Origin: Acidobacteriota bacterium
GTDB lineage: Bacteria; Acidobacteriota; Terriglobia; Bryobacterales; Bryobacteraceae
Direction of reading: 5' to 3'
NCBI GenBank assembly: GCA_016871155.1
Contig: VFZO01000042.1
Location: 1 to 32,974, forward strand
Length of the DNA: 32,974 bases
In this document: positions 1-9,061 of the stretch, in pieces
Position numbering within the stretch: position 1 is the first letter of the stretch
Layout of the letters: every line of letters starts with the position of its first letter
The notes under the pieces: model-generated
The model's input: only the letters and a program-made list of their open reading frames with translations
The model's database searches: none
What the model was told of the DNA's origin: nothing
Position numbers and translations under genes: made by a program

Positions 1-1629
1 GAGGACAACCCGACAACGGAAGCGACGAATCCGGGCTATCCCTTCTCGTGGCGCTTTCGCGATTGGGTGATTACGGCCCTGAACGACGACATGCCCTATG
101 ACCGTTTCGTAAAACTGCATCTGGCCGCGGACCAAATGCCCGGAACGCCAAGGAGCGACTACCGGGCGCTGGCGTTCCTTGGCGCCGGGCCGGTTTATCA
201 CAAAGATGCCCGGCTCTCGCAGGAAGTGATCGAGACCCTTGCTTCCGACGACTGGGACGAACGAGTGGATGCAGTCACACGCGGATTCCTCGGCCTGACG
301 GTAGCATGCGCACGTTGCCACGACCACAAGTTCGACCCGATCCTAACCAAGGACTACTACTCCATGGCAAGCGTTTTCGCGAGCGTTTTGCCCACGAAGC
401 GGCCGCTCACCGAGATCGACCCCGAAGTCGAGAAGAAGTTCACCTGGATGCAGGAACGCATTTTCCACGTGAACTATCTGGCGAACCTGATGAAGAACGA
501 GCCGGGGACGAAGCCGGCCGAGGCAAAGGTGAAATCGGAGAAGTTTTTTGCCGAGCTGGAGCGACTCCGAAAGGAAATTCCAAAGGTCGATGCGCCTTTG
601 ACCCACGCGGTGATCGACGCCGGCTACTGGTACAGCGGCTCCGACCCGGACCTGACACTCAACGACGTGCGGATGGATCAGCCACGCGACCTGCCCGTCT
701 TCATTCGAGGCAACGTGGCAAACCACGGCGAGCCGGCTCCTCGAGGCTTCGTCAGCGTTTTGTCGAAACCCGGAGCGGAGCGATTTACCAGGGGCTCCGG
801 TCGTCTGGAACTGGCCGAGCGAATGTTTACCGACGCCGGGCCGCTGGCGGCTCGTGTGATTGTGAACCGCGTGTGGGGCTGGCACTTTGGAAAACCACTT
901 GCGCCGACCACCAGCGATTTCGGCACTCAGGGTGAGAAGCCTTCGCATCCGGAGTTGCTGGATGCGTTAGCGGCTCGGTTCGTTGAGCAGGGCTGGTCAC
1001 TGAAAAAGCTGCATCGTGAAATTCTGCTCTCCGCCGCCTATCGCCAGTCCAACGCACCGAACGCCGCCAACGAGGCAAAGGATCCCGGAAACAAGTATCT
1101 GTGGCGCATGAGTCCGCGCCGCCTGGACTTCGAAGCGTGGCGCGACAATGTCCTGCGCGCCTCCGGAGCGCTGTCCCCGCTGATCGGCGGACCGTCGCTG
1201 GATTTGGAAACGGGTGAGTCGCGACAGGCGTTTAAGACGAGTGGGCAAGCGGAGGAGACACCCGCCCGGCCAAATTACCGGCGTACCGTCTACGCGAAAG
1301 TCAATCGGTCCCGCTTGAGTTCGCTCTTGAAACTGTACGATTTCGCCGATCCGAATCAGCACAGCCCGGCGCGCGATGTGACAACAACACCGCTGCAGCA
1401 GCTCTTTGTGATGAACGGTCCGTTTCTGCAGGAGCAGGCCGGAGTCCTGGCGCAATCGGTGGACGGCGCGACCGACACGGACAAGATTCGGGGCCTGTAC
1501 CGGCGGATCTTCGGCCGCGCCCCCCGGCCGAAAGAGATCGACCTGGCCGCCAGTTACCTGAATAGCGCATCGTTACCTGCATACGCGCACGCGCTCCTGT
1601 CAACGAACGAAATGATGTTTTGGCCATGA
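1..1629 (+). CDS. PSD1/DUF1549-DUF1553 family protein, 5' truncated by the window
   Basis: The open frame is intact from base 1, so the true start lies to the left; the GTG at 67 is internal, because the codons before it already read a family-like sequence ending WRFRDW. The visible part holds the end of the DUF1549 (PSCyt2) region, with CARCHDHKFDPI encoded at 307-342, followed by a DUF1553 (PSD1) region over roughly the last 250 residues. Both are known from planctomycetes, verrucomicrobia and Solibacter-type acidobacteria, usually in large exported proteins of unsettled function. The CARCH string formally matches a CxxCH haem motif, but in this family it sits in an invariant CxRCHDHK block and need not bind haem. 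The stop overlaps the next gene's ATG (ATGA), as expected for the usual PSD1/DUF1501 pair. Confidence 0.9.
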   Translation, partial: EDNPTTEATNPGYPFSWRFRDWVITALNDDMPYDRFVKLHLAADQMPGTPRSDYRALAFLGAGPVYHKDARLSQEVIETLASDDWDERVDAVTRGFLGLTVACARCHDHKFDPILTKDYYSMASVFASVLPTKRPLTEIDPEVEKKFTWMQERIFHVNYLANLMKNEPGTKPAEAKVKSEKFFAELERLRKEIPKVDAPLTHAVIDAGYWYSGSDPDLTLNDVRMDQPRDLPVFIRGNVANHGEPAPRGFVSVLSKPGAERFTRGSGRLELAERMFTDAGPLAARVIVNRVWGWHFGKPLAPTTSDFGTQGEKPSHPELLDALAARFVEQGWSLKKLHREILLSAAYRQSNAPNAANEAKDPGNKYLWRMSPRRLDFEAWRDNVLRASGALSPLIGGPSLDLETGESRQAFKTSGQAEETPARPNYRRTVYAKVNRSRLSSLLKLYDFADPNQHSPARDVTTTPLQQLFVMNGPFLQEQAGVLAQSVDGATDTDKIRGLYRRIFGRAPRPKEIDLAASYLNSASLPAYAHALLSTNEMMFWP

Positions 1630-2960
1630 CACCCACTCGACGCAAGTTTGTACACGACCTTTGCGCAGGCTTTGGCGGCTTCGCCCTCGCGGACCTGCTC
1701 GGAGCCGCGCCTCGCGGCCCGCACTTCGCCCCGAAGGCAAAGCACGTCATTTTCCTCTTCATGGCCGGCGGGCCTTCGCACATGGACCTGTTCGACCCCA
1801 AACCGGCACTTTTGAAATACCAAGGACAACGGCCCTCGAGCGTCGACCTGCGAACCGAGCGGGTGACCGGCGGCCTGCTGCCGTCGAAATTCGCGTTCCG
1901 GAAGCATGGCCGCAACGGCATCGAAGTCAGCGAGTTGCTTCCTCGCATGGCCGCGGTGATCGATGATGTCTGCGTGCTTCGCGGCATGTACACGTTTAAT
2001 CCAACCCATACTCCGGCGCGGAGTCTGATTCACTCGGGCAATATCGCCGCCACGCGCCCATCGATGGGAGCGTGGATCTCGTATGGTCTTGGCACGGAAA
2101 ATCAAAATCTACCTGGCTTTGTAGTCATCAGCCCCGGAGCCAGCGCGTCCTTGTGGCGCTCCGGCTTTCTGCCTGCCGAACATCAGGGCACGCTATTTAA
2201 TCAGGCGGAAGCGGACACAACCCAGTTGATCCGCTACCTGCGCAATTCGAACATGAACCCGGACGCGCAACGGAAGCAGTTGGACCTTGTCCAGGCTTTG
2301 AATGCGGAGCACAAGAGCGGATTCGGCGAAGATGCGTTTCTGGATGGGAAGATCGCGGCCATGGAAACCGCGTACCGGATGCAGTTCACCGCGAGCGACG
2401 TTTTCAATCTCAAATCGGAGCCGGAACAGACACGGGAACTCTACGGCACCGGCAAATACGCGGACGCCTGCCTGATCGCCCGGCGCCTGGTGGAGCGTGG
2501 CGTGCGGTATGTCCACGTTTACTATGGCGCGGGTCAGGTTTGGGACGACCACGCGAAGATCGAAAAGAATTTACGGGAACGGTGTCCGGACATGGATCGA
2601 GCGTCAGCAGCGCTGCTCTCGGATTTGAAGCAGCGGGGCTTGCTGGACGAAACTTTGGTCGTCTGGGGCGGCGAGTTCGGCCGGACGCCCGTGTCGGAAA
2701 GCGGCGACGGGCGTGACCACAATCCCTACGGATTCACCATGTGGATGGCGGGCGGCGGGATCAAGGGCGGCATCGCCCACGGCGCTACGGACGAATTCGG
2801 CTTCAAGGCCGTTGAGGGCCGGGTGAGCGTTCACGACCTGCACGCCACGATCCTGAATCAGCTTGGGCTCGATCACGAGAAGTTAACCTATCGCTACGCC
2901 GGACGTGACTTCCGGCTCACCGATGTCCACGGCAATGTGGTTCGCGAAATCCTCGCCTAA
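1626..2960 (+). CDS. DUF1501 family protein with Tat-type leader
   Basis: The product has 444 residues from the ATG at 1626, which overlaps the upstream stop (ATGA). A TTG six bases earlier is also in frame but less likely. The N-terminus MTPTRRKFVHDL carries a twin-arginine motif followed by a hydrophobic stretch, implying Tat export of a folded protein. The body is a DUF1501 domain, related to the alkaline phosphatase/sulfatase superfamily: FLFMAGGPSHMDLFDPKP at residues 44-61, and VVWGGEFGRTP followed by GRDHNPYGF near residues 345-370. DUF1501 genes are commonly paired with PSD1/DUF1553 genes, as here. The substrate is unknown. The stop codon overlaps the stop of the convergent gene on the other strand. 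Confidence 0.92.
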   Translation: MTPTRRKFVHDLCAGFGGFALADLLGAAPRGPHFAPKAKHVIFLFMAGGPSHMDLFDPKPALLKYQGQRPSSVDLRTERVTGGLLPSKFAFRKHGRNGIEVSELLPRMAAVIDDVCVLRGMYTFNPTHTPARSLIHSGNIAATRPSMGAWISYGLGTENQNLPGFVVISPGASASLWRSGFLPAEHQGTLFNQAEADTTQLIRYLRNSNMNPDAQRKQLDLVQALNAEHKSGFGEDAFLDGKIAAMETAYRMQFTASDVFNLKSEPEQTRELYGTGKYADACLIARRLVERGVRYVHVYYGAGQVWDDHAKIEKNLRERCPDMDRASAALLSDLKQRGLLDETLVVWGGEFGRTPVSESGDGRDHNPYGFTMWMAGGGIKGGIAHGATDEFGFKAVEGRVSVHDLHATILNQLGLDHEKLTYRYAGRDFRLTDVHGNVVREILA

Positions 2961-3916
2961 CGAAGGAAGAGCCGCTCCACCGACCAGTACAGACCAGCGG
3001 CCATGATGAGCAGCGAGCCGATCCTCACGACGGGTTTCCGCTGATGGCGAAACCGTTTGATGAGAGGGACCACCAAGCCAACGATAGCGAGTTGGCCAAC
3101 CTCCACTCCGATATTGAACCCTGCAAGCGCCCAACCCAGCGCGTGACTGGGCAAACCGGCTTCGCTCAACGCTCCGGCGAAACCGAATCCGTGTACGAGT
3201 CCGAACCCCGCGGCGTAGAGCGCGCGAACTCTCACCCGGGTTTCCCCTTTCGAAAGCAAATTTTCGCCTGCCGCCGCCACAATTGAGAGCGCAATAATCC
3301 CTTCGACAAGCCAGGAGACCGGCGTCACGATGCGAAGAACCGCCAAGGCCAGCGTCACGGAGTGGGCGAGTGTGAATCCGGTGATAACGGCAAGCAACGA
3401 CTTAAAGCGTCCACCGGGCAGGAGCAGGGCGAGGAGGAAGGCGATGTGATCGGCGCCCAGCCAGATGTGCTCGATCCCGATGGGAATGAAACGCCCCAGC
3501 GCTTGGCCGAAAGTCTCGCCAACCGCCGCCGGCCCGGAGTTGGCGTCCAGTACCGTCTCGCCAAACGGCTGGCCGTTTCGAACGACGGTCACGAGAGTCT
3601 TTTCCGATGGATGTTCGGGAAACAGCGGCGCGTCGATGGCGACGGTCTCGGCCGTCCCCTTCTTGCGGCCCTCCCACACCAACACGTCGTTCAGGCCTTC
3701 GGGAACGATTCGGATCGTATCCGGAGCAAACGGTACGTTGTCCAGGCGCAATTTCAAGCGCTTGGTAATTTCGGCCTGCGGTTCGGTGCGATGAAGCAGG
3801 ATGCCGTGTACCTGCACGCGGACGAGAGTTTCGTGCGCGGTCAGTTCCACGTGAACGCCGGTGACGCCGAGATCGTGCGCATGCAGCGCAAGCGATGCGA
3901 AGAGTAGAAATCTCAC
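2957..3916 (-). CDS. HupE/UreJ_2-like membrane protein
   Basis: The product has 319 residues from the GTG at 3916, which overlaps the upstream stop (GTGA). The frame stays open further upstream, but that part lies inside the transporter gene and does not look like a leader. From this GTG the protein begins MRFLLFASLALHAHD, a signal peptide probably cut near ALHA. An extracytoplasmic region of about 130 residues precedes a C-terminal membrane domain with five or six segments and HupE/UreJ_2 hallmarks: GIEHIWLGADHIAFLL, FTLAHSVTLAL, FGLVHGFGFAGAL and FNIGVEVGQ. The histidine-rich helices suit a metal-handling permease, and some relatives are linked to nickel or cobalt. It is the last gene of a five-gene operon with no hydrogenase or urease gene nearby, so its role is open. 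Confidence 0.85.
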   Translation of the reverse strand: MRFLLFASLALHAHDLGVTGVHVELTAHETLVRVQVHGILLHRTEPQAEITKRLKLRLDNVPFAPDTIRIVPEGLNDVLVWEGRKKGTAETVAIDAPLFPEHPSEKTLVTVVRNGQPFGETVLDANSGPAAVGETFGQALGRFIPIGIEHIWLGADHIAFLLALLLPGGRFKSLLAVITGFTLAHSVTLALAVLRIVTPVSWLVEGIIALSIVAAAGENLLSKGETRVRVRALYAAGFGLVHGFGFAGALSEAGLPSHALGWALAGFNIGVEVGQLAIVGLVVPLIKRFRHQRKPVVRIGSLLIMAAGLYWSVERLFLR

Positions 3917-5154
3917 AATAGGATTTGGAACAAGAGCCAGGATAACAGGGCTCCGGCCACAGTCATCGAGAGGCCCCAGACAAGGAGCTGATTGAATAGC
4001 CGCCGGCTCTCGGCCACCGGAACCGCCGCTACACACAACGCACCGATCGTCGAAAGCGGCGAGACATCCACGAGATGTCCCGCCACGCACATCGTCAAGG
4101 CGATTCCGAGGGCGTCCCCGCCGCCCAACTTCGCGATCAGGCTCGGTATCAATGGGAGAAACGCCGGCAAAACGACGCCAGAGGTGCTGGAATACGCCGA
4201 GATGAGACCGATCATCGCCGCCAAAAGAGGAATGACGGTTTCAGGCGTCGAGACACTGGCAATCAAGCCGCTGAAGATCTCCAACCCGGCCGTTTTTTCG
4301 AGGAGCGCGATTAGAATGGAAACGCCGCACACCATCAGAATTGTGCCCCAAGGCATTCTTCGAATCGCTTCTTCCTCGTCCGCGGCACGCAGCAAGCTGA
4401 GCAACACGGCGGCCGTAAACGACGCGAGGCCGATATGAACCTTGAGTGCAACTACGCTGAGCACGAGGCCCGCTATGACGGCGATGGTTGTCCAATGCGT
4501 TCGCGTCAGGTTGGCTTCCGCCTCCTGGGCGGCTACGCGGTCGTTCCGCCGGAGCAGCGCAACACCGCCGAAGGCCAGGTAGCCGCCGAACGCGACAAGT
4601 GCGTGCGCCAGAACGTTGTAAAGCCAGATTTCCAATGAGTGCCCTGATAGAGAAATCCTGGCCATCAATCCGTTCGCAATGAGGCCGGTTGGAGCCAATG
4701 GCGAGAGCGAACCGGCGTTCGCACCGTTGCCGACCATGATCGCCATCAGGAAAGGCGGAATGCCGCTGCGCGTCGCGGTGGCCATTGCGACGGGAGAAAG
4801 CAACCCTGCGGTGGCGATGTTCCCGGGACCGCAAGACGCCAGAACGGCACCCAGCGCAAAAAAGAGCACGGGGATCAGTCCGGCACGGCCTTGACACAAG
4901 CCGACCGCGCGCCTGGATAGGCGCTCCAACGTCCCGTTCACGGTGGCTTGGCTAAACAAGAGCGAAACGCCGGCAAGCGTTAGAAACAGGTCCACCGGAA
5001 AGCCGGCAACCACTTCCTTCACAGGCTTTCCAGCGACGTAGACGCCGAGTATCCACGCCATGGCGGCGGCCAGCAACCCAACGTTCAACCGGGTGAAACA
5101 ACTGAGCGTCACGGCCAGCGCCAGCGCGCCCAAAGAGAGCCAGCCCAGGTTCAT
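3913..5154 (-). CDS. MatC-like dicarboxylate carrier (SLC13/ArsB-NhaD-type transporter)
   Basis: The product has 413 residues from the ATG at 5154, whose last bases overlap the upstream stop (ATGA). An upstream extension to 5232 would be buried in the dehydrogenase gene. About a dozen hydrophobic segments cover the protein. The N-terminal half resembles the MatC_N family: AGFPVDLFLTLAGVSLLF at residues 50-67, then ATVNGTLERL, then a re-entrant-type loop CGPGNIATAGLLSPVAMA (108-125), and NGANAGSLSPLAPTG. A matching loop in the second half reads SAYSSTSGVVLPAFLPL. MatC relatives take up malonate or other dicarboxylates. Its place directly after a 2-hydroxyacid dehydrogenase suggests it supplies or exports an organic acid of that pathway. 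The substrate cannot be read from sequence. Confidence 0.83.
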   Translation of the reverse strand: MNLGWLSLGALALAVTLSCFTRLNVGLLAAAMAWILGVYVAGKPVKEVVAGFPVDLFLTLAGVSLLFSQATVNGTLERLSRRAVGLCQGRAGLIPVLFFALGAVLASCGPGNIATAGLLSPVAMATATRSGIPPFLMAIMVGNGANAGSLSPLAPTGLIANGLMARISLSGHSLEIWLYNVLAHALVAFGGYLAFGGVALLRRNDRVAAQEAEANLTRTHWTTIAVIAGLVLSVVALKVHIGLASFTAAVLLSLLRAADEEEAIRRMPWGTILMVCGVSILIALLEKTAGLEIFSGLIASVSTPETVIPLLAAMIGLISAYSSTSGVVLPAFLPLIPSLIAKLGGGDALGIALTMCVAGHLVDVSPLSTIGALCVAAVPVAESRRLFNQLLVWGLSMTVAGALLSWLLFQILL

Positions 5155-8030
5155 CTTGCAAGCAGGCTTTCTAATAGCTGCGCGGGATGCAGCGCGCGAA
5201 CTCCGGTGAAGTCGTTCACCTGATGCCGGCACGACGTTCCGGCCGCAACCAGCACGCTATCCCGTTTAAGCGCCCGGGCGGCCGGCAACAGGCGCCGCTC
5301 GCCGATCGCTTTGGAGACTTCATAGTTGGACTTGGCGTAACCAAACGAACCTGCCATGCCGCAGCATCCCGAGTCCAGCGCCGTCACCTCGCATTCGGGA
5401 ACGCGGCTGAGCAGCGCGACTGCGGGCGCCTGCAGGCCCATCGCCTTTTGGTGACAGTGGCCATGAAGAACGATCTGTTTGGGCCCCGGCCGGAGGTTCA
5501 GGTCCATGTCCGCCGCGAACTCCTCGAACAAGCGCGCAACTCCGGCCACTTCTCTCGCCCGTCTCTGCTCTTCGCCACGAAGCAGGTCGGGCGCATCCTC
5601 TCGAATCGCGGAAAGGCAACTCGGTTCGCAGAATACGATTGGCACACCCTTCTCCGCGGCAGAGTGCAGCAGGACCGTGTTCTTTCTCGCCAGTTCCGCG
5701 GCCTCGGCCAGCAGGCCCTGCGAGATCAGCGGCCGGCCGCAGCAAACGTTTGGCGCCAGTCCGCAAGAAACACCGGCGCTTTCCAGCACGCGAATGGCGG
5801 CGATGCCGATTTCCGGATCGTAGTAGTTCGTGAATGTGTCGGCGAATAGCAGTGCCTGAGGGCTAGTAGCCGCGCGGTCCGCAAACCAGCCGGTCAATGA
5901 ACGGCGGCGCCATGCCGGAACGGGCCGGCGCGCGTCAATTCCGAGGATCAACTCGTTCAACGCCCTTCCGAGCGTTGAGTTGGCCACCCAGTTGGAGACC
6001 GGTGCAAGTGCGCTTCCCAATGCCGCCAACCGGCGGGCGTTACCCAAGACCCGGCTGCGCAGCGGCGGTGGCTGCGTCCGCCAGCGAGCGGCCAGAAACT
6101 CACTCTTGAAGCGCGCCATGTCGACGCCAACCGGGCACTCCGTGCGGCAAGCGCGGCACTCCAGGCAAAGGTCCAACACCTCCTTTACGCCATCGGCGTC
6201 CAACCCGGATTCGCCCAACCGGCCAGACATCGCCAGCCGCAATACGTTCGCCCGGCCCCGCGTCGAATGCCGCTCGTCGCGCGTCGCCATGTAGGACGGA
6301 CACATCGTGCCTTCCATCTTTTTCCGGCAAGCGCCCAGTCCGCTGCACATCTCTACCGCGCCCGCCCATCCGCCAAACGTGGAGTAGTCAAAATGGGTCT
6401 CAGGCTTCAGAGCTTGATACGCAGGGCCGTAGCGCAGGTTCGCGGTGAGCGGCGGCGCGTCGACGATCTTGCCCGGATTCAGCAGGTGGTTCGGATCGAA
6501 GGTCCGTTTGATCTCCCGGAACGCATCGTAAATTCGGTCGCCGAACATCCGGCGGATAAACGGACTGCGCACCATGCCGTCGCCATGTTCGCCCGAAAGT
6601 GCGCCGCCGAAGGAGAGAACAAGCTCCGCCACCTCATGGGCCAGACTTTCGAACTTCCGGATGCCCTCTTCGGTCTTCATGTTGATGACCGGCCGGACGT
6701 GCAGGCAGCCGACAGACGCATGCGCATAGATCCCGGCTCGCGAGCCATACTTACTCACGAGTCCCAGAAACCGTTCGATATAATCCCGCAGCCGTTCCGG
6801 CGGCACCGCAGTGTCCTCGACAAAGGACCACGATTTGTTGTCATCCTTCATCGCCATGCTCAGCCCGAGAGCCGCTTCTCGCAGCCCCCAAATGCGGCCC
6901 TGCGTCAATGCGTCCAGCGCGTGAACGAAGCGGTTGCCCAGGTTTCGCCGCCGCAAATCCTCCTCACATCGCTGCAACCGCGGCGCCAGCGCGGCGGTTG
7001 ATTCGTCATAGAACTCCACGCAGAGCAGTGCGCCTGGCTCTCCCTCGATGAACGTCTGCCGCTGCCGGTGCAGTGCCGGATTCTGCACGGTGTGACCGAG
7101 AATGAAGCCATCCATGACCTCGATCGCGGAAGGACCGTGCGTTAGGATATGCGGCGTAGCGGCAAGTGCATCCAACAGTTCCTCGAACTGAATCGCCAGC
7201 ACCGCCTTCGCCTTCGGCAACTCCACCAGACGAAGCTTGGCCTCCAGCACGACACCTAAAGTGCCCTCCGAACCCACCATCAACTTGGTCAAATCGAATG
7301 GTTTCGACGCATTCACAAACTCGTCCAGGTTGTAACCCATTACGCGCCGCAGCACTTTCGGGAAACGAGCGTCCACTTCCGCCGCAAGTTCTGGACCCAT
7401 CCGCCGGAGCAAGCGATATCCCTGCGCCGCGATCGACGTTCCTTCGCATTCCCGGTCCAACTCCGCCGCATTCAGCGGCCGCAATTGCCGGATCTCGCCG
7501 TCGGCGAACAGGACGGTCTGTTCCAGCACGTGATCGATGGTCTTGCCGTACAGAACGCTCCGCGCTCCGGAGGAGTTGTTGGCCATCATCCCGCCGACGG
7601 TGGCGCGGCTGGCCGTTGAGATATCGGGCGCAAAGCGCAAGTTGTGCGCCTTCAGTTGGGCGTTCAATTCATCCAAAACAATGCCGGGTTCAACGCGGCA
7701 CCATTTCTCCGCCGCGTTGACTTCCAGCACTTTGCACAGATGTTTCGAAGTATCGACAATAATGCCTTCGCCGATCGCCTGGCCCGCTTGGGAGGTGCCG
7801 CCGCCGCGAAGTGTGACGGGGCAGCGGTTGCGCAAAGCGATGCGGACCGTCTGCACCAACGCGTCCCTGTGAAGCGGGACAACGACACCAGCGGGCCGAA
7901 TCTGGTAGACGCTCGCGTCGGTTGAGTAAAGTGCCCGCGAGACGTCATCGAAACAAACCTCTCCCAGCTCCGCAGCCTCCAATTCGCGACGAAGCGCGGC
8001 GGCGTCAAAGCCGATGGAGACGAGGCTCAC
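5151..8030 (-). CDS. FAD-binding 2-hydroxyacid dehydrogenase fused to Fe-S and CCG domains
   Basis: The product has 959 residues from the GTG at 8030, which overlaps the upstream stop (GTGA) and has GAGGTG eight bases before it. A GTG at 8039 is a weaker alternative. Order of parts: a PCMH-type FAD domain with RGGGTSQAGQAIG near residue 75-87; an FAD-oxidase C-terminal domain with ALSGEHGDGMVRSPF; CSGLGACRKKMEGTMCPSY near 560-580; a ferredoxin-like motif CLECRACRTECPV near 620; and two cysteine-rich CCG motifs, CCGRPL near 763 and CCGMAGSFGY near 890. This is the single-chain fusion of GlcD-like and GlcF/GlpC-like parts, seen in quinone-linked oxidases of D-lactate, glycolate or D-2-hydroxyglutarate. 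The gene order (PLP aldolase before, dicarboxylate carrier after) suits glycolate or another short hydroxyacid, but the substrate is inference. Confidence 0.88.
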   Translation of the reverse strand: MSLVSIGFDAAALRRELEAAELGEVCFDDVSRALYSTDASVYQIRPAGVVVPLHRDALVQTVRIALRNRCPVTLRGGGTSQAGQAIGEGIIVDTSKHLCKVLEVNAAEKWCRVEPGIVLDELNAQLKAHNLRFAPDISTASRATVGGMMANNSSGARSVLYGKTIDHVLEQTVLFADGEIRQLRPLNAAELDRECEGTSIAAQGYRLLRRMGPELAAEVDARFPKVLRRVMGYNLDEFVNASKPFDLTKLMVGSEGTLGVVLEAKLRLVELPKAKAVLAIQFEELLDALAATPHILTHGPSAIEVMDGFILGHTVQNPALHRQRQTFIEGEPGALLCVEFYDESTAALAPRLQRCEEDLRRRNLGNRFVHALDALTQGRIWGLREAALGLSMAMKDDNKSWSFVEDTAVPPERLRDYIERFLGLVSKYGSRAGIYAHASVGCLHVRPVINMKTEEGIRKFESLAHEVAELVLSFGGALSGEHGDGMVRSPFIRRMFGDRIYDAFREIKRTFDPNHLLNPGKIVDAPPLTANLRYGPAYQALKPETHFDYSTFGGWAGAVEMCSGLGACRKKMEGTMCPSYMATRDERHSTRGRANVLRLAMSGRLGESGLDADGVKEVLDLCLECRACRTECPVGVDMARFKSEFLAARWRTQPPPLRSRVLGNARRLAALGSALAPVSNWVANSTLGRALNELILGIDARRPVPAWRRRSLTGWFADRAATSPQALLFADTFTNYYDPEIGIAAIRVLESAGVSCGLAPNVCCGRPLISQGLLAEAAELARKNTVLLHSAAEKGVPIVFCEPSCLSAIREDAPDLLRGEEQRRAREVAGVARLFEEFAADMDLNLRPGPKQIVLHGHCHQKAMGLQAPAVALLSRVPECEVTALDSGCCGMAGSFGYAKSNYEVSKAIGERRLLPAARALKRDSVLVAAGTSCRHQVNDFTGVRALHPAQLLESLLAR

Positions 8031-9061
8031 CGGGGCCACACCTCAACAATCTCGCCATTCCGGTGGGCGTACATGTACTGGTGAAGGTTGACGGTCGGGT
8101 CGGTATGCGGCGTAATGAACTCAACCTGCCGGCCGATTTCCGGCAGGAACTCACCGAATACGATGCCATGCTCGTCGCCCGCCCACTGCCACTCCGCCTC
8201 CGGAATTCCAATCGCTTCCGGACCGAATGGGCGGTCCGTGGAAAATGCTTTAAACCCGGCGTCGACAGTAACCCGATCCCTGTGCGAAGCGCTAATCACG
8301 GTGGCCAGCACGGTCATTGAAACCGCGAAAGGAACATCACCGATTCGCCGGTACGCAACGTCCATGAGCGGATAGGAACCCGCCTGCAACTCCGTGAACT
8401 CGGGAATCTCGATGTCGATATTCCACGTCCCGGTAGACCCCCCGGTCAGCCGTGTTGCATCGAGACCAACGCGAAGCAACTCGCGCTGCACGGCAACGGC
8501 CTGGGCTAAGGCATTCCGTGAATGTTGGCCGCGCTCCAGCAGCCCCACGGTGTGGGAACCGGAGACCGAGTACGCCTGCAACCCGCCGAATCGCAAAGCG
8601 CCGTTCGCGTCCACAAGTTTCGCGAGCTCCACCGCGCGCTCGTCGCACGGCACGCCCGTCCGATGGTCGCCCACATCCAAATCGACCAGCGTGTCCAAGA
8701 CGATTCCGTGTTTTCTCGCCGCCTCGGCGTACAGGGAAACCTGCACGGGGCTGTCCACGACGACGGACACGTTCCGTGCCGCCGCGATGCGTTCCGCCTT
8801 GACCGGCGACGCGGCTGGCGTCGTTAGCAGAACATTGATTCCGGCGGCAGTGAACATCTCCAGTTCACCGAGTGTCGCGGCGCAAACGCCGCACGCGCCG
8901 GCCTCCATTTGCCGCTGCGCGATCGGCACCCGCTTGTGCGCTTTGCCGTGCGGGCGAAGCTTCTTTCCCCTGGCCGATACGGCCGCCTGCAGGGTGGCGA
9001 TGTTCGCCTCCAACTTGTCGAGATCGACCATCAGCGCGGGCGTCGGAATTTGAAACTTCAT
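8027..9061 (-). CDS. DSD1-family PLP enzyme, D-threonine aldolase-like
   Basis: The product has 344 residues from the ATG at 9061, overlapping the upstream stop (ATGA). There is no leader, so it is cytoplasmic. The N-terminal alanine-racemase-type barrel opens IPTPALMVDLDKLEANI; the PLP lysine should be K40 in RPHGKAHK, and VDLDVGDHRTGV is the usual phosphate-side strand. The C-terminal domain has GDEHG and PHTDPTVNLHQY. H319 and D321 match the His-x-Asp pair that binds the divalent metal in D-threonine aldolases. Members cleave beta-hydroxy-D-amino acids to glycine plus an aldehyde; erythro-beta-hydroxyaspartate aldolase (BhcC) belongs to the same broad fold. It stands between an aminotransferase and a hydroxyacid dehydrogenase, which makes a glycine/glyoxylate role plausible. 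Dehydratase activity (D-serine type) is the main alternative. Confidence 0.85.
   Translation of the reverse strand: MKFQIPTPALMVDLDKLEANIATLQAAVSARGKKLRPHGKAHKRVPIAQRQMEAGACGVCAATLGELEMFTAAGINVLLTTPAASPVKAERIAAARNVSVVVDSPVQVSLYAEAARKHGIVLDTLVDLDVGDHRTGVPCDERAVELAKLVDANGALRFGGLQAYSVSGSHTVGLLERGQHSRNALAQAVAVQRELLRVGLDATRLTGGSTGTWNIDIEIPEFTELQAGSYPLMDVAYRRIGDVPFAVSMTVLATVISASHRDRVTVDAGFKAFSTDRPFGPEAIGIPEAEWQWAGDEHGIVFGEFLPEIGRQVEFITPHTDPTVNLHQYMYAHRNGEIVEVWPR

Noticed and set aside
307-342. CxxCH haem c motif in the PSD1-type protein
   Set aside because: The string CARCHDHKFDPI belongs to an invariant DUF1549 block and does not by itself show haem binding.
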